The notes beneath the pieces were generated by a model. The model was given only the letters and a program-made list of their open reading frames with translations, was not told where the DNA came from and searched no databases. Shown piece after piece: positions 47,865 through 57,717 of a DNA stretch of 64,000 bases. The DNA comes from Bacteroidaceae bacterium (GTDB taxonomy: Bacteria; Bacteroidota; Bacteroidia; Bacteroidales; Bacteroidaceae). The position numbers and the translations under genes were made by a program. The stretch's first letter is position 1. Each line of letters begins with the position of its first letter. The stretch lies in assembly GCA_900770665.1 (NCBI GenBank), contig CAAGKZ010000007.1, forward strand, positions 13,432-77,431, given 5' to 3'.

Positions 47865-48080
47865 ATGATTCACATCGGTAACATCATCAAAAAACAGTTC
47901 GATGCACAAGGAGGTTCTGTGTCTTGGTTCGCAAAAGAATTGTGCTGTGACAGAACAAACATTTACAGCATTTTCAAACGCAAGAGTATTGACACAGCGT
48001 TGCTTGCGAAGATTTCTATAATCCTGAATCACGATTTCTTCAAATACTACAGCCAGAACATCAATATTGAGAACAAATAA
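47865..48080 (+). CDS. Small helix-turn-helix (XRE-like) protein
   Basis: A 71-residue protein made almost only of a five-helix DNA-binding domain: MIHIGNIIKKQFDAQGGSVSWFAKELCCDR, then the recognition part TNIYSIFKRKSIDTALLAKIS and a closing ILNHDFFKYYS. Such short XRE-type proteins are common in Bacteroides and are thought to be regulators, but targets are unknown. It has a strong promoter of its own and a terminator, no toxin partner or phage gene next to it. Confidence 0.75.
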   Translation: MIHIGNIIKKQFDAQGGSVSWFAKELCCDRTNIYSIFKRKSIDTALLAKISIILNHDFFKYYSQNINIENK

Positions 48081-48140
48081 TGTTTTCTATACTTATCAAA
48101 GAAAGGCGGGGTGAGCTGTTAATTCACCGCCCTGCCCCGG

Positions 48141-48177
48141 GGGAAACGGTAATCTCTGCCCGTTTTCCTCTTTTTTT
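48141..48177 (+). terminator. Terminator of the small HTH gene
   Basis: Nine-base arms (48141-48149 and 48160-48168, one G-U pair) followed by TCTTTTTTT. A further hairpin stands just upstream (about 48105-48130). Confidence 0.7.
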
Positions 48178-48227
48178 GGACAGACGTTACAACCGTTTGG
48201 TGGCTTGTTGAAAACCGGAAACGCAAC

Positions 48228-48270
48228 TAAATAATAATGACGACCTGAATCAGGTCGTCATTATTATTTA
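48228..48270. terminator. Perfect hairpin between convergent genes
   Basis: Twenty bases (48228-48247) pair with 48251-48270 around three bases. It stands 16 bases after the stop of the minus-strand lipoprotein gene and can end transcription from both sides. Confidence 0.75.
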
Positions 48271-48285
48271 ATTGTTACTTATCCT

Positions 48286-48669
48286 TTACCTGTAACGCCA
48301 AAACTCGCAATAATACTCCCCATCACGGAGTACCATCTTGTCATTACGGACACTTATGCTGAAATAATATAAATTGCCCGAGAAATTGGACCTCAGTTTC
48401 AGTTGCCCATAACTGATATCGTACGTACCGGCATCGACCTCGTAGATATACTCACCATATGTATTTTCATATATGTAACGATAGGTCCAACGACCTGTGG
48501 GGTCAAAATCATAAGCCTCCTCCTCGAACACATTGGCATCTTCATAAATCCAACTCCATGAACCAATAATCTCATCCTCGAGATAATAGTCGTTGCTGTC
48601 GCACGACACAAAAAGAAGCGGCAGCATGGCAACCAAAGGCAGAAAAAGTTTTCTAAGCATCGTTTTCAT
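48286..48669 (-). CDS. Small lipocalin-like lipoprotein
   Basis: A 127-residue exported lipoprotein with signal MKTMLRKLFLPLVAMLPLLF and lipobox ending in Cys23 (FVSC). The mature part begins with DSNDYYLEDEIIGSWSWIYE; the GxW at the start of a beta-barrel followed by alternating strands (FDPTGRWTYRY, TYDISYGQLKLRS, MVLRDGEYYCEF) is the pattern of the lipocalin-like (DUF4923/DUF5004-type) proteins of Bacteroidales. Ligand and role are unknown. It lies between the HTH gene and groEL and is transcribed alone. Confidence 0.65.
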   Translation of the reverse strand: MKTMLRKLFLPLVAMLPLLFVSCDSNDYYLEDEIIGSWSWIYEDANVFEEEAYDFDPTGRWTYRYIYENTYGEYIYEVDAGTYDISYGQLKLRSNFSGNLYYFSISVRNDKMVLRDGEYYCEFWRYR

Positions 48670-48734
48670 AGTGTTAATCAGTTATCTGCCACAAAGGAAA
48701 CAAAAAAAGATTTAAAAAACAACACTCTCATAAC

Positions 48735-48774
48735 AATAAAGAGCGTTGCAGAATTTTCTACAATGCTCTTTATT
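48735..48774 (-). terminator. Terminator of groESL
   Basis: Arms 48735-48748 and 48761-48774 pair over fourteen positions with one G-U, 12-base loop, 22 bases after the groEL stop. Confidence 0.7.
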
Positions 48775-48796
48775 ATAAATATATTAATGTAATCAA

Positions 48797-50688
<1,892 letters not shown>

Positions 50689-50692
50689 TTTC

Positions 50693-50965
50693 TTATCCCA
50701 AAATCGCAAGAACGTCGCTCTGGCGCATGATGAGATACTTCACACCCTCAAGCTCAACCTCAGTGCCTGAATACTTGCCATAGAGAACCTGGTCACCTAC
50801 TGCTATTTCCATAGCCTCGTCTTTTGTTCCGTTACCAACGGCAACAACCTTACCCTGTAGGGGTTTCTCTTTTGCTGTATCGGGGATGATGATGCCGCCG
50901 ATTGTCTTCTCTTCTGCAGGCTGAGGCAAAATGAGCACTCTGTCTGCCAATGGTCTGATGTTCAT
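50693..50965 (-). CDS. groES: Co-chaperonin GroES (10 kDa)
   Basis: Lid of the GroEL chamber. The 90-residue protein has [35 protein letters not shown], whose IGGIIIP part is the mobile loop that docks on GroEL, and [24 protein letters not shown] of the roof and barrel. It is the first gene of groESL. I see no clear CIRCE (HrcA) inverted repeat upstream; instead a copy of the A-type repeat lies at 51032-51107. Confidence 0.97.
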   Translation of the reverse strand: MNIRPLADRVLILPQPAEEKTIGGIIIPDTAKEKPLQGKVVAVGNGTKDEAMEIAVGDQVLYGKYSGTEVELEGVKYLIMRQSDVLAILG

Positions 50966-51031
50966 AAGTCTATTATTTTTTATTATTATTGTATTAATTT
51001 GATAAAAACATAGTAATTAAGCCTGCGTAAT

Positions 51032-51107
51032 ATGTCATGCTGAATGTAGTGAAGCATCCATATTTTCGCGAATCATCGAGATCCTTCACTTTGTTCAGGA
51101 TGACAAA
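51032..51107. repeat. Diverged A-type repeat upstream of groES
   Basis: ATGTCATGCTGAATGTAGTG ... GTTCAGGATGACAA; same layout as the A copies near 37.6 kb (GTCATxCTGAA at one end, TTC...ATGACA at the other) with terminal inverted repeats TGTCAT/ATGACA. Confidence 0.6.
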
Positions 51108-51202
51108 TCGCGTATATATCACCTTAAAGCATTACTGCCTTTCCGAATATATTATAACCAAAACCGTGCCAAAATGTTCACGGCAAAAAGGATGTGACAA
51201 TT

Positions 51203-51219
51203 TGACACACCACGTGTCA
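51203..51219 (-). terminator. Hairpin at the end of the CaCA exchanger gene
   Basis: TGACAC/GTGTCA around five bases; the 3' arm overlaps the stop codon at 51217-51219. Followed on the minus strand by AAATTGTC and, 15 bases on, a run of five T. A weak terminator at best. Confidence 0.4.
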
Positions 51220-52170
51220 GGCATTCATGACAAGCCAGGTGGTGTATGCCACAAAACCGCTTACAAGCAAAGCACCCTCGAAACGTGTAATAACAGCCTT
51301 GCCGCCAAAACGGGCCACGATATATATGAGCAGTGACGACGCAACGAGCACATAGTAATCGACATAGCTAAAACCATCGAGCGAAATTGGTGTGATTGTC
51401 GCACTCACACCAAGAATGAAGAATATGTTAAGGATGTTGCTGCCGAGCACATTACCCAGTGCTATACCCACATTTCCCTTGCGTGCAGCGCTTACCGACA
51501 CGGCGAGCTCGGGCAATGAGCTACCGGCCGACACAATGGTTATACCAATGACAGCCTCGGAAAGCCCAAGAACAAGCGCAATAGCCGTGGCGCCATCGAC
51601 AAACAGATTTCCGCCAAAGATAAGCGCAGCAAGACCTGCGATTATATACATTAGAATCTTGGCTACCGAGAGTTGCTCACCGGTTTCCTCCTCGTCACCG
51701 TCATTGGTTATTGAAAATGTATATCGCACAAAAACAGCAAGGAAGCAGAGCAGAATCATACCGCCGTAGCGTGTTATCATCTCGCCCGGTGCACCGCCAA
51801 CAAGCATGCTGCCTGAGACAAGCAACAGCACCACCGATGCCAAGAGATTGAACGGTATCTCACGCGTAAGCATCTTTGCATCGAACTTGATTGGGCACAA
51901 GAGAGCCGTAACGCCAAGAATGAACATACCGTTGAAGATGTTGCTTCCGATAATGTTTCCAAGTGCAAGGCCCGAACTGCCTTTGATTGCAGAGCCGGTG
52001 CTTATTACAAGTTCGGGCAACGATGTACCAATGGCAACTATGGTTAGACCAATGAGCAGTTCGCTCATGTTGAAACGGCGCGCAAGAGCCGATGCGCCCT
52101 TGGTGAGCCAGTCGGCACCCAAGATAACGAGTACAATGCCAACAACAAAACTCAATATCGACAATATCAT
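51217..52170 (-). CDS. Calcium/sodium antiporter (CaCA family, YrbG-like)
   Basis: A 317-residue inner-membrane exchanger of ten hydrophobic segments in two inverted halves. Each half has an alpha repeat: IVAIGTSLPELVIS ... GNIIGSNIFNGMFI in the first and IVSAGSSLPELAVS ... GNVLGSNILNIFFI in the second, with the ion-binding Glu in (T/S)SLPEL. A charged loop (DGDEEETGEQ) separates them. It uses the sodium gradient to extrude calcium. Alone on its strand, divergent from the thiamine operon. Confidence 0.94.
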   Translation of the reverse strand: MILSILSFVVGIVLVILGADWLTKGASALARRFNMSELLIGLTIVAIGTSLPELVISTGSAIKGSSGLALGNIIGSNIFNGMFILGVTALLCPIKFDAKMLTREIPFNLLASVVLLLVSGSMLVGGAPGEMITRYGGMILLCFLAVFVRYTFSITNDGDEEETGEQLSVAKILMYIIAGLAALIFGGNLFVDGATAIALVLGLSEAVIGITIVSAGSSLPELAVSVSAARKGNVGIALGNVLGSNILNIFFILGVSATITPISLDGFSYVDYYVLVASSLLIYIVARFGGKAVITRFEGALLVSGFVAYTTWLVMNA

Positions 52171-52302
52171 TTCTTCTATTTTTCAATTAATTTGCGCGAA
52201 GATAGTAAAAATTTGTTTGCATGGCACAAGAAGAAAAGAACAAAAAAACTCTTAGTTTGCTTTTTGTTTCATTTCTTTTTACTACCTTCGCACCCAGATT
52301 TC

Positions 52303-52393
52303 AATTACGGGGTGCCTAAAATTGTCTGCACTTGCAGCACAGAGGCTGAGATCATACCCAAGAACCTGATCCGGGTAATGCCGGCGTAGGAAG
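52303..52393 (+). promoter_or_regulatory. TPP riboswitch (THI element)
   Basis: All conserved parts of the thiamine pyrophosphate aptamer are present in order: ACGGGGTGCC (P2 5' side), GGCTGAGATCATACCC (P2 3' side with the pyrimidine-sensing bulge), GAACCTGATCCGGGTAATGCCGGCGTAGG-type 3' half starting at 52354, split here as AACCTGATC, GGGTAATGCC and GGCGTAGGAA. It is upstream of a TonB receptor, PnuT and thiamine pyrophosphokinase. A TACCTTCG box (52283-52290) may be the -7 of its promoter. Confidence 0.95.
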
Positions 52394-52397
52394 AAAA

Positions 52398-52425
52398 GGT
52401 GAAAAGTGAAAGGTGAAAGGTGAAA
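52398..52425. repeat. Four tandem 7-base units just behind the riboswitch
   Basis: GGTGAAA, AGTGAAA, GGTGAAA, GGTGAAA in a row, ending 142 bases before the leader terminator. It lies inside the expression platform; two hairpins follow (52426-52446, and 52450-52474 with 10-bp arms). Confidence 0.7.
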
Positions 52426-52567
52426 ACTCGTTCAAGGCTGCCGAGTTCCAACCATACTTCTAAAAAGTGTGGTTAAAGGTAAGAGCAAGCGAGTGAGTAA
52501 AAATTATTTTCAATAGCAACGAGCATAAGTTTTACGTTTTCAAATTTCAGTTTTCAGTTCAAGGAAA

Positions 52568-52614
52568 AACCCCATTTTCCGTTTAACCACGGAGCATGGA
52601 GGTTTCTTTTTTAT
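52568..52614 (+). terminator. Leader terminator of the thiamine operon
   Basis: AAACCCCAT (52568-52576) pairs with ATGG-AGGTTT (52597-52606, one bulged A), with an inner CCG/CGG, followed by CTTTTTTAT. It sits between the TPP aptamer and the first gene, as expected for transcriptional control; the 3' arm GGAGC can alternatively pair with GCTCC at 52622-52626. Confidence 0.65.
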
Positions 52615-52645
52615 ACCCCACGCTCCACAAAAAATTGAAATTGCA

Positions 52646-54877
52646 ATGAAAAAAAGAGCATTGCGTTGCTGCCTTCTTGTGGCAGCACTACCCTCTTTGC
52701 TACAGGCACAAGAGGCAGTGAGTGACAGCCTGCATACCCATCTGCAGGAAGTGGAGATAACCGCTACACGCGCTACGGAACTGACACCCGTTGCGCACAC
52801 CAACATCGGCAAGGAGCAGCTGTCGAAGATGAACACGGGAGTCGACTTCCCCTATCTTGTGGCAGCGACGCCAAGCGTGGTGACGACAAGCGATGCCGGA
52901 ACGGGTATTGGCTACACGAGCCTGAGGATACGCGGTACCGACGGCACACGCATCAACGTGACTGCTAACGGCATCCCCGTGAACGATGCCGAGAGCCACA
53001 ACGTATTCTGGGTGAACATGCCCGACATAGCCTCATCCGTCAAGGACATACAGATTCAGCGCGGCGCGGGAACATCAACCAACGGTGCTGGCTCTTTCGG
53101 AGCAAGCATAAACCTCAGGACAGACAGGTTCAACACACAGCCGTATGCCAACATCAGCGGTTCATACGGTTCGTTCAACACTCACAAGGCAACCATTGGT
53201 GCAGGAACAGGCATACTGCACGACCATTGGGCGGTTGATGTGCGCATGTCGAGCATTGGCAGCGACGGTTACATTGAGCGCGCAGCCACAAAACTGCACT
53301 CGTTCTACCTGCAGGGAGCATATTACGGCAACAGCACAAGCGTGCGGCTGATTGCCTTTGGCGGCAAGGAGCAGACATACCACGCGTGGAACTATGCCAC
53401 AAAAGAGGAGATGGAGCAATATGGCCGCCGTTACAACAGCTGCGGTTATATGTTCACCGACAGCACCGGCACCGACCATTACTATGACGGACAGACCGAC
53501 AACTACACACAGACAAACCTTCAGTTGCTCATTGACCACAGTTTCACCGAAAGCCTGAACCTTAACGTGGGCCTGCATTACACCAAGGGCGATGGTTACT
53601 ACCAGGAGTACAAGAGCGGACGCAAGTTCAAGGAGTATGCCCTGCCCACATTCTTCATCGATGGCAATGAGGTAAAAAAGAGCGACCTTGTGCGCAAGAA
53701 GGCGATGGACAACCATTTTGGCGGTGCAGTGTTTGCCCTTACATACAAGAACGACAAGGTGACAGCCACTGCCGGAGGTGGAGCGAACCGCTACCACGGC
53801 GACCACTTCGGGCACGTGCTATGGGTGAAGAACTACACAGGACACCTTGCTCCCGACCACGAATACTACCGCAACAACGGCACAAAGGACGATGCAAACA
53901 TCTACCTGAAGGCAGAGTACCGTCCAATAGAGTGCCTTAACATATATGCCGATGCACAGTACCGCCACATAGGTTACCGCATTGACGGCAACAATGACAA
54001 ATGGAACGATGCCACCGACAGCCACCAGAGGCTGGCAATAGACGAGAAGTTCAATTTTTTCAACCCAAAAGCAGGAATCTCTTATTTGCCTAACGGCAAT
54101 AACAGGCTCTATGCATCGGTTGGCGTGGCACACAAGGAGCCCACACGCAACAACTACACCGACGGCAAACTGGATGAGCATCCTACCGCCGAGCGACTCA
54201 TTGACTACGAGGCAGGTTACATATACAGCGGAAGACTTTTCACTGTGGGAGCTAACCTCTATTTCATGGACTACAAGGACCAGTTGGTGCTCACAGGCGA
54301 ACTGAACGAGATTGGCGAGCCGCTTGCAGCGAACATCCCGAAGAGCTACCGTGCAGGCATTGAGTTGACTGCCGCACTGAAGTTGCCCTGCGGCTTCGGG
54401 TGGGATGCAAATGCCACATTCAGCCACAACAGGATAAAGGATTTCACCGAGGTGCTGTACGATGACTACACCTACGAAAAATGGGAGATTCACCACAACA
54501 ACACACCGCTTGCATTCTCGCCGGCCATTGTTGCAAACAACACCTTCTCATACGAGTGGCGCGGCATTGAGGCGGCATTGCAGTCGCAGTATGTGAGCAA
54601 GCAGTACATGAGCAACTACGGCATTGAGGAGCACGTGCTCGATGCATACTTTGTGACAAACCTGCGTCTGGCATACTCGTTCAAGCTGAAGGGCGTTAAA
54701 AAGATTACCGTTGGAGCAACCATATACAACCTGTTCAACGAGCAGTACGAGAACAACGGCTATGCCGGCAGCGGATACTACACCGACACCGACGGCACTC
54801 GCCACCGCTACAACTATGCCGGATATGCTGCCCAGGCAGGCATAAATGCGATTGGGAATATCTGCATTGAACTATAA
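52646..54877 (+). CDS. TonB-dependent outer-membrane receptor, predicted thiamine/thiamine phosphate uptake
   Basis: A 743-residue outer-membrane channel. Signal peptide (MKKRALRCCLLVAALPSLLQAQ), then a TonB-box/plug region: LQEVEITATRATELTP, GYTSLRIRGTDGTRINVTANGIPVNDAESH and VQRGAGTSTNGAGSFGASINL-like text around residues 130-155, followed by a 22-strand barrel. There is no carboxypeptidase-like N-terminal extension, so it is not of the SusC type. First gene behind a TPP riboswitch and directly ahead of pnuT and a thiamine pyrophosphokinase, which makes thiamine the likely cargo, as in the B. thetaiotaomicron thiamine locus. Confidence 0.9.
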   Translation: MKKRALRCCLLVAALPSLLQAQEAVSDSLHTHLQEVEITATRATELTPVAHTNIGKEQLSKMNTGVDFPYLVAATPSVVTTSDAGTGIGYTSLRIRGTDGTRINVTANGIPVNDAESHNVFWVNMPDIASSVKDIQIQRGAGTSTNGAGSFGASINLRTDRFNTQPYANISGSYGSFNTHKATIGAGTGILHDHWAVDVRMSSIGSDGYIERAATKLHSFYLQGAYYGNSTSVRLIAFGGKEQTYHAWNYATKEEMEQYGRRYNSCGYMFTDSTGTDHYYDGQTDNYTQTNLQLLIDHSFTESLNLNVGLHYTKGDGYYQEYKSGRKFKEYALPTFFIDGNEVKKSDLVRKKAMDNHFGGAVFALTYKNDKVTATAGGGANRYHGDHFGHVLWVKNYTGHLAPDHEYYRNNGTKDDANIYLKAEYRPIECLNIYADAQYRHIGYRIDGNNDKWNDATDSHQRLAIDEKFNFFNPKAGISYLPNGNNRLYASVGVAHKEPTRNNYTDGKLDEHPTAERLIDYEAGYIYSGRLFTVGANLYFMDYKDQLVLTGELNEIGEPLAANIPKSYRAGIELTAALKLPCGFGWDANATFSHNRIKDFTEVLYDDYTYEKWEIHHNNTPLAFSPAIVANNTFSYEWRGIEAALQSQYVSKQYMSNYGIEEHVLDAYFVTNLRLAYSFKLKGVKKITVGATIYNLFNEQYENNGYAGSGYYTDTDGTRHRYNYAGYAAQAGINAIGNICIEL

Positions 54878-54880
54878 ATG

Positions 54881-54905
54881 TAGGGGCGAACCGACGTGTT
54901 CGCCC
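54881..54905. repeat. REP-like hairpin between receptor and pnuT genes
   Basis: TAGGGGCGAACCGACGTGTTCGCCC: stem GGGCGAAC/GTTCGCCC (54884-54891 with 54898-54905). It shares the TGTAGGG lead with the palindromes at 37.7 and 38.0 kb and lies inside the thiamine operon. Confidence 0.55.
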
Positions 54906-54931
54906 AACAACAAAGGAACTTAACGATTAGT

Positions 54932-55516
54932 ATGAATCAACTACTTGAAATTTTAGGAGTAATCACAGGCATCATCTACCTGTGGCTGGAGTACAAGGCA
55001 AGCATCTACCTGTGGATTGCAGGAATAATAATGCCTGCGATATACATCTTTGTATACTACAACGCAGGGCTGTATGCCGACTTTGGAATAAACATATACT
55101 ATCTGCTCATTGCCCTCTATGGCTGGGTAGCGTGGAAAACGGGTTTTACTCTCTTTGGCAATAAAAAGCCAAAGAGAGAGCTCGGCATAAGCCACGCCCC
55201 ACGTAGGGTGTGGATAAAGGCAACCGCTGCATTCTTTGTAGCTCTGCTGCTCATTGCATACATTCTCATAAACCACACCGACAGCACTGTCCCCTGGAGC
55301 GATGCGTTCACCACGGCGCTGAGCATTGTGGGAATGTGGATGCTCGCACGCAAATACATTGAGCAGTGGTGGGTGTGGTGCGTGGTTGATGCGGCATGCA
55401 GTGCGCTCTATGTTTATAAAGGATTGTATTTTACAGCCGCGCTATATGCCGTTTATGCAATTATTGCTATCTTTGGATACTTCAAATGGAAAAAGTTGAT
55501 GCAGAATGAAGAGTGA
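54932..55516 (+). CDS. pnuT: PnuT-type thiamine transporter (PnuC family)
   Basis: A 194-residue inner-membrane protein with seven hydrophobic segments, as in PnuC vitamin uniporters. It opens MNQLLEILGVITGIIYLWLEYK and has the substrate-stacking Trp/Asn region ARKYIEQWWVWCVVDAACSALYVYKG near residue 145-170. PnuC proteins carry nicotinamide riboside; the PnuT branch carries thiamine, and the riboswitch plus the kinase next door identify it. I start at 54932 rather than the open 54896, since the extra residues come from the REP-like hairpin. It overlaps the next gene by 11 bases. Confidence 0.9.
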   Translation: MNQLLEILGVITGIIYLWLEYKASIYLWIAGIIMPAIYIFVYYNAGLYADFGINIYYLLIALYGWVAWKTGFTLFGNKKPKRELGISHAPRRVWIKATAAFFVALLLIAYILINHTDSTVPWSDAFTTALSIVGMWMLARKYIEQWWVWCVVDAACSALYVYKGLYFTAALYAVYAIIAIFGYFKWKKLMQNEE

Positions 55517-56123
55517 TATGTTTGACGCAGTGATTGTTGCAGGCGGTGAGTTCCCCACCGCTCAGCAGCCTTTGGAGGTATTGCAGAGTGCGCCGTTTGT
55601 GGTTTGCTGCGATGGTGCTACCGACCGCTACATTGCCACAGGCCGTGTGCCCGATGCCATTGTGGGTGACGGCGACTCCATAAGCGCCGCGAACCGCGAG
55701 AAATACGCACATCTGCTACATATAATAAGTGAACAGGAGACAAACGACCAGACAAAGGCCGTGCGCTTTCTTTTGGAACGTGACAAGCGCCGCATTGCCA
55801 TTGTTGGCGCTACAGGCAAGCGCGAGGACCACACGATAGGAAACATCAGCTTGCTCATAGAGTATGCGCGCACAGGCTGCGACGTGTGTTCATTTACTGA
55901 CCACGGCGTGTTCATCCCTTGCAACGGCACCACCACGCACAAGTGCCGCAAAGGGCAGCAGGTATCAATCTTTGGCATCACAGCAAAAGATTTTAGCGCC
56001 ACGGGACTGCTCTACCCCATATACGACTTCAACAACTGGTGGCAAGGAACACTCAACGAGTGTACCGGCGACGAGTTCACCATAAATGCCAAAGGAGAGT
56101 ATCTGCTATTCATAAACTATTGA
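55506..56123 (+). CDS. Thiamine pyrophosphokinase
   Basis: Phosphorylates imported thiamine to the active cofactor TPP with ATP. The 205-residue protein has the catalytic domain signature in PFVVCCDGATDRYI, PDAIVGDGDSIS and QETNDQTKAVRFLL (DD and NDQTK-type motifs bind the metal and thiamine), GATGKREDHTIGNISLL, and a C-terminal beta-sandwich for thiamine binding. Third gene under the TPP riboswitch; it starts inside the end of pnuT, so coupling is likely. Together receptor, permease and kinase form a complete salvage route. Confidence 0.93.
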   Translation: MKSDMFDAVIVAGGEFPTAQQPLEVLQSAPFVVCCDGATDRYIATGRVPDAIVGDGDSISAANREKYAHLLHIISEQETNDQTKAVRFLLERDKRRIAIVGATGKREDHTIGNISLLIEYARTGCDVCSFTDHGVFIPCNGTTTHKCRKGQQVSIFGITAKDFSATGLLYPIYDFNNWWQGTLNECTGDEFTINAKGEYLLFINY

Positions 56124-56142
56124 TTCCCGAACGATTCTCTAC

Positions 56143-56898
56143 ATGAAAAAGCATTACCTTGCATTGCTCTCATTATTATTGGCATTCTGTTCATGCGACA
56201 ACGATATGCCGGACACACCCGATGTGCCGACTATCAGGAAAATTGCCATAATAGGAGACAGCTACTCGACGTTTGAAGGATGGTCGAACAAGGATATTGC
56301 AGGGAATGATAACGACTACTATGTCTATTACCCTCACGAATGCCCACAGACTGGAGTGGACAGTGTTGAAAAGACATGGTGGTACATGCTGTGCCAAAAG
56401 CCGGAATTCGAGCTTGAGATTTCAAACTCCTTCTCGGGCTCAGTCATTTCAAACACACACTACAACGGCGTGGATGTTGCGGGCACCGACCTGTCGTTCA
56501 TGAACCGAGTGGGAAAGAACTCCTATGGTGCTGATTACAATGGCAACCCTGACATCATTCTTATATTCGGCGGAACCAACGACTGTTGGGCCGGCGTGGA
56601 ATTGGGCGACTATGTATACAGGAACTGGAGTGCCGATGATTTGAAATGTTTTCGCCCTGCGTTCAGCAAGCTTATTCACACTCTCAAGGAGCTATACCCC
56701 AATGCCACGGTTTATAACATAACCAATGACGATGACTCTTACGGCGTGAGCACCCCTTTTGCAAAGTCCATGAATAAGGTGTGCAAGCATTATGGTGTGA
56801 CGAATATAGTTCTTAATGACATTGAAAAAGTCGATGGTCATCCCACACATGCCGGGATGCAGGCTATATGCGAGCAGGTATATGCTGCATTGAAATAG
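56143..56898 (+). CDS. SGNH/GDSL-type esterase lipoprotein
   Basis: A 251-residue exported lipoprotein with signal MKKHYLALLSLLLAFCSC, then DNDMPDTPDVP as a spacer. The hydrolase fold has block I IAIIGDSYSTFEG (nucleophile Ser in GDS), block III FGGTNDCWAG and block V VDGHPTHAGMQ with Asp and His. It probably removes acetyl or other ester groups from glycans at the cell surface, as many such enzymes do near glycan-degrading genes. It follows the thiamine kinase by 19 bases and may share its transcript, though its role seems unrelated. Confidence 0.85.
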   Translation: MKKHYLALLSLLLAFCSCDNDMPDTPDVPTIRKIAIIGDSYSTFEGWSNKDIAGNDNDYYVYYPHECPQTGVDSVEKTWWYMLCQKPEFELEISNSFSGSVISNTHYNGVDVAGTDLSFMNRVGKNSYGADYNGNPDIILIFGGTNDCWAGVELGDYVYRNWSADDLKCFRPAFSKLIHTLKELYPNATVYNITNDDDSYGVSTPFAKSMNKVCKHYGVTNIVLNDIEKVDGHPTHAGMQAICEQVYAALK

Positions 56899-56946
56899 TC
56901 CGCGCGACTCACTGCCCGGCAAAGACAAGAAGCAGAAGCCGGGAAG

Positions 56947-57612
56947 TCAATCTTTCAAAGCCTTGTAGAGTTCAAGCGCCACGGCCGAATAGTTGAATTC
57001 CTTTGTTCCGCGCGGGAACTGTTTGACACCCTGGCGCTGTTCGACACGTGCCTTGCTCAAATAGAGCCCTGCATTGTAAAGCGTTGCCCAATAGCGCACC
57101 TTTGACTCGGCATCACTGAGCCCCCAACCGACAGTACGCATTTTCACTACATCGACAAACACAGCAAGATAGTAGATTTGCCAATCGGTGTTTGACAACC
57201 TGCTGACACGTTCGCGACGTATACTTTTTATATCGCTGCCCTTATATGCGAGCCGAGAGCCATACTTCGCCTTCAGGGCACTGTTCTTTGCAACCTCAGT
57301 CTCAAGGCTCTCGGCAAAGCTCGGCTTCATCTGGAATTGCCCAATGCTGTAATCGGGACTGCCCGATGAGGGGTATCCTTTCTTCACAGCCGAGGTCTCA
57401 AAATAATCGCCAAGCGAATTATAGCAACCGGCCTCGGGAGCAACAATGGCAAAGACAATCCTTATATCCTCGTCACTTGCAGAGGGAAGAACCTCCTTGA
57501 GCCCGGCACGGCAACTTTCAAATGTCTCCACGGCTTGGCGCGACTGGGAGGGATAGACGGCAATATAGCCATCACCCACCGATAACAAAAAAGACAAGAG
57601 TATTGAAAACAT
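56947..57612 (-). CDS. Lysozyme-fold (lytic transglycosylase-like) exported protein
   Basis: A 221-residue protein with a short N-terminal hydrophobic signal (MFSILLSFLLSVGDGYIAVY). The central part has the logic of a Slt-type muramidase: a glutamate in IVFAIVAPEAGCYNSLGDYF, then PDYSIGQFQMKPSFAESLE, equal to the GxxQ/F(Q)xxP motif of lytic transglycosylases, and a helical C-terminus with TLYNAG for substrate contact. Cell-wall remodelling is likely, but the exact family is not clear to me. It is transcribed downstream of the sialidase gene, beyond a terminator. Confidence 0.7.
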   Translation of the reverse strand: MFSILLSFLLSVGDGYIAVYPSQSRQAVETFESCRAGLKEVLPSASDEDIRIVFAIVAPEAGCYNSLGDYFETSAVKKGYPSSGSPDYSIGQFQMKPSFAESLETEVAKNSALKAKYGSRLAYKGSDIKSIRRERVSRLSNTDWQIYYLAVFVDVVKMRTVGWGLSDAESKVRYWATLYNAGLYLSKARVEQRQGVKQFPRGTKEFNYSAVALELYKALKD

Positions 57613-57651
57613 ATTATTTAGCGGTTATATTGGTTAGGTATGCCATAGGAT

Positions 57652-57682
57652 AAAAAAAGGATGGCAACAGCAATTGCCATCC
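57652..57682 (-). terminator. Terminator of the sialidase gene
   Basis: A perfect nine-base stem (57659-57667 with 57674-57682), six-base loop, followed on the minus strand by seven T. Lies 36 bases after the stop codon. Confidence 0.85.
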
Positions 57683-57717
57683 AAATATAGATTAAAAGAT
57701 TTATTTTATCAAAAGAT

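Noticed and set aside
53162..54496. Two long antisense frames (217 and 225 residues) opposite the TonB receptor gene
   Set aside because: Shadows of the receptor frame, rich in Val/Cys/Leu with no motif and no promoter.
55506..55516. Frameshift between pnuT and the thiamine pyrophosphokinase gene
   Set aside because: The overlap is a normal stop/start overlap of two complete proteins.
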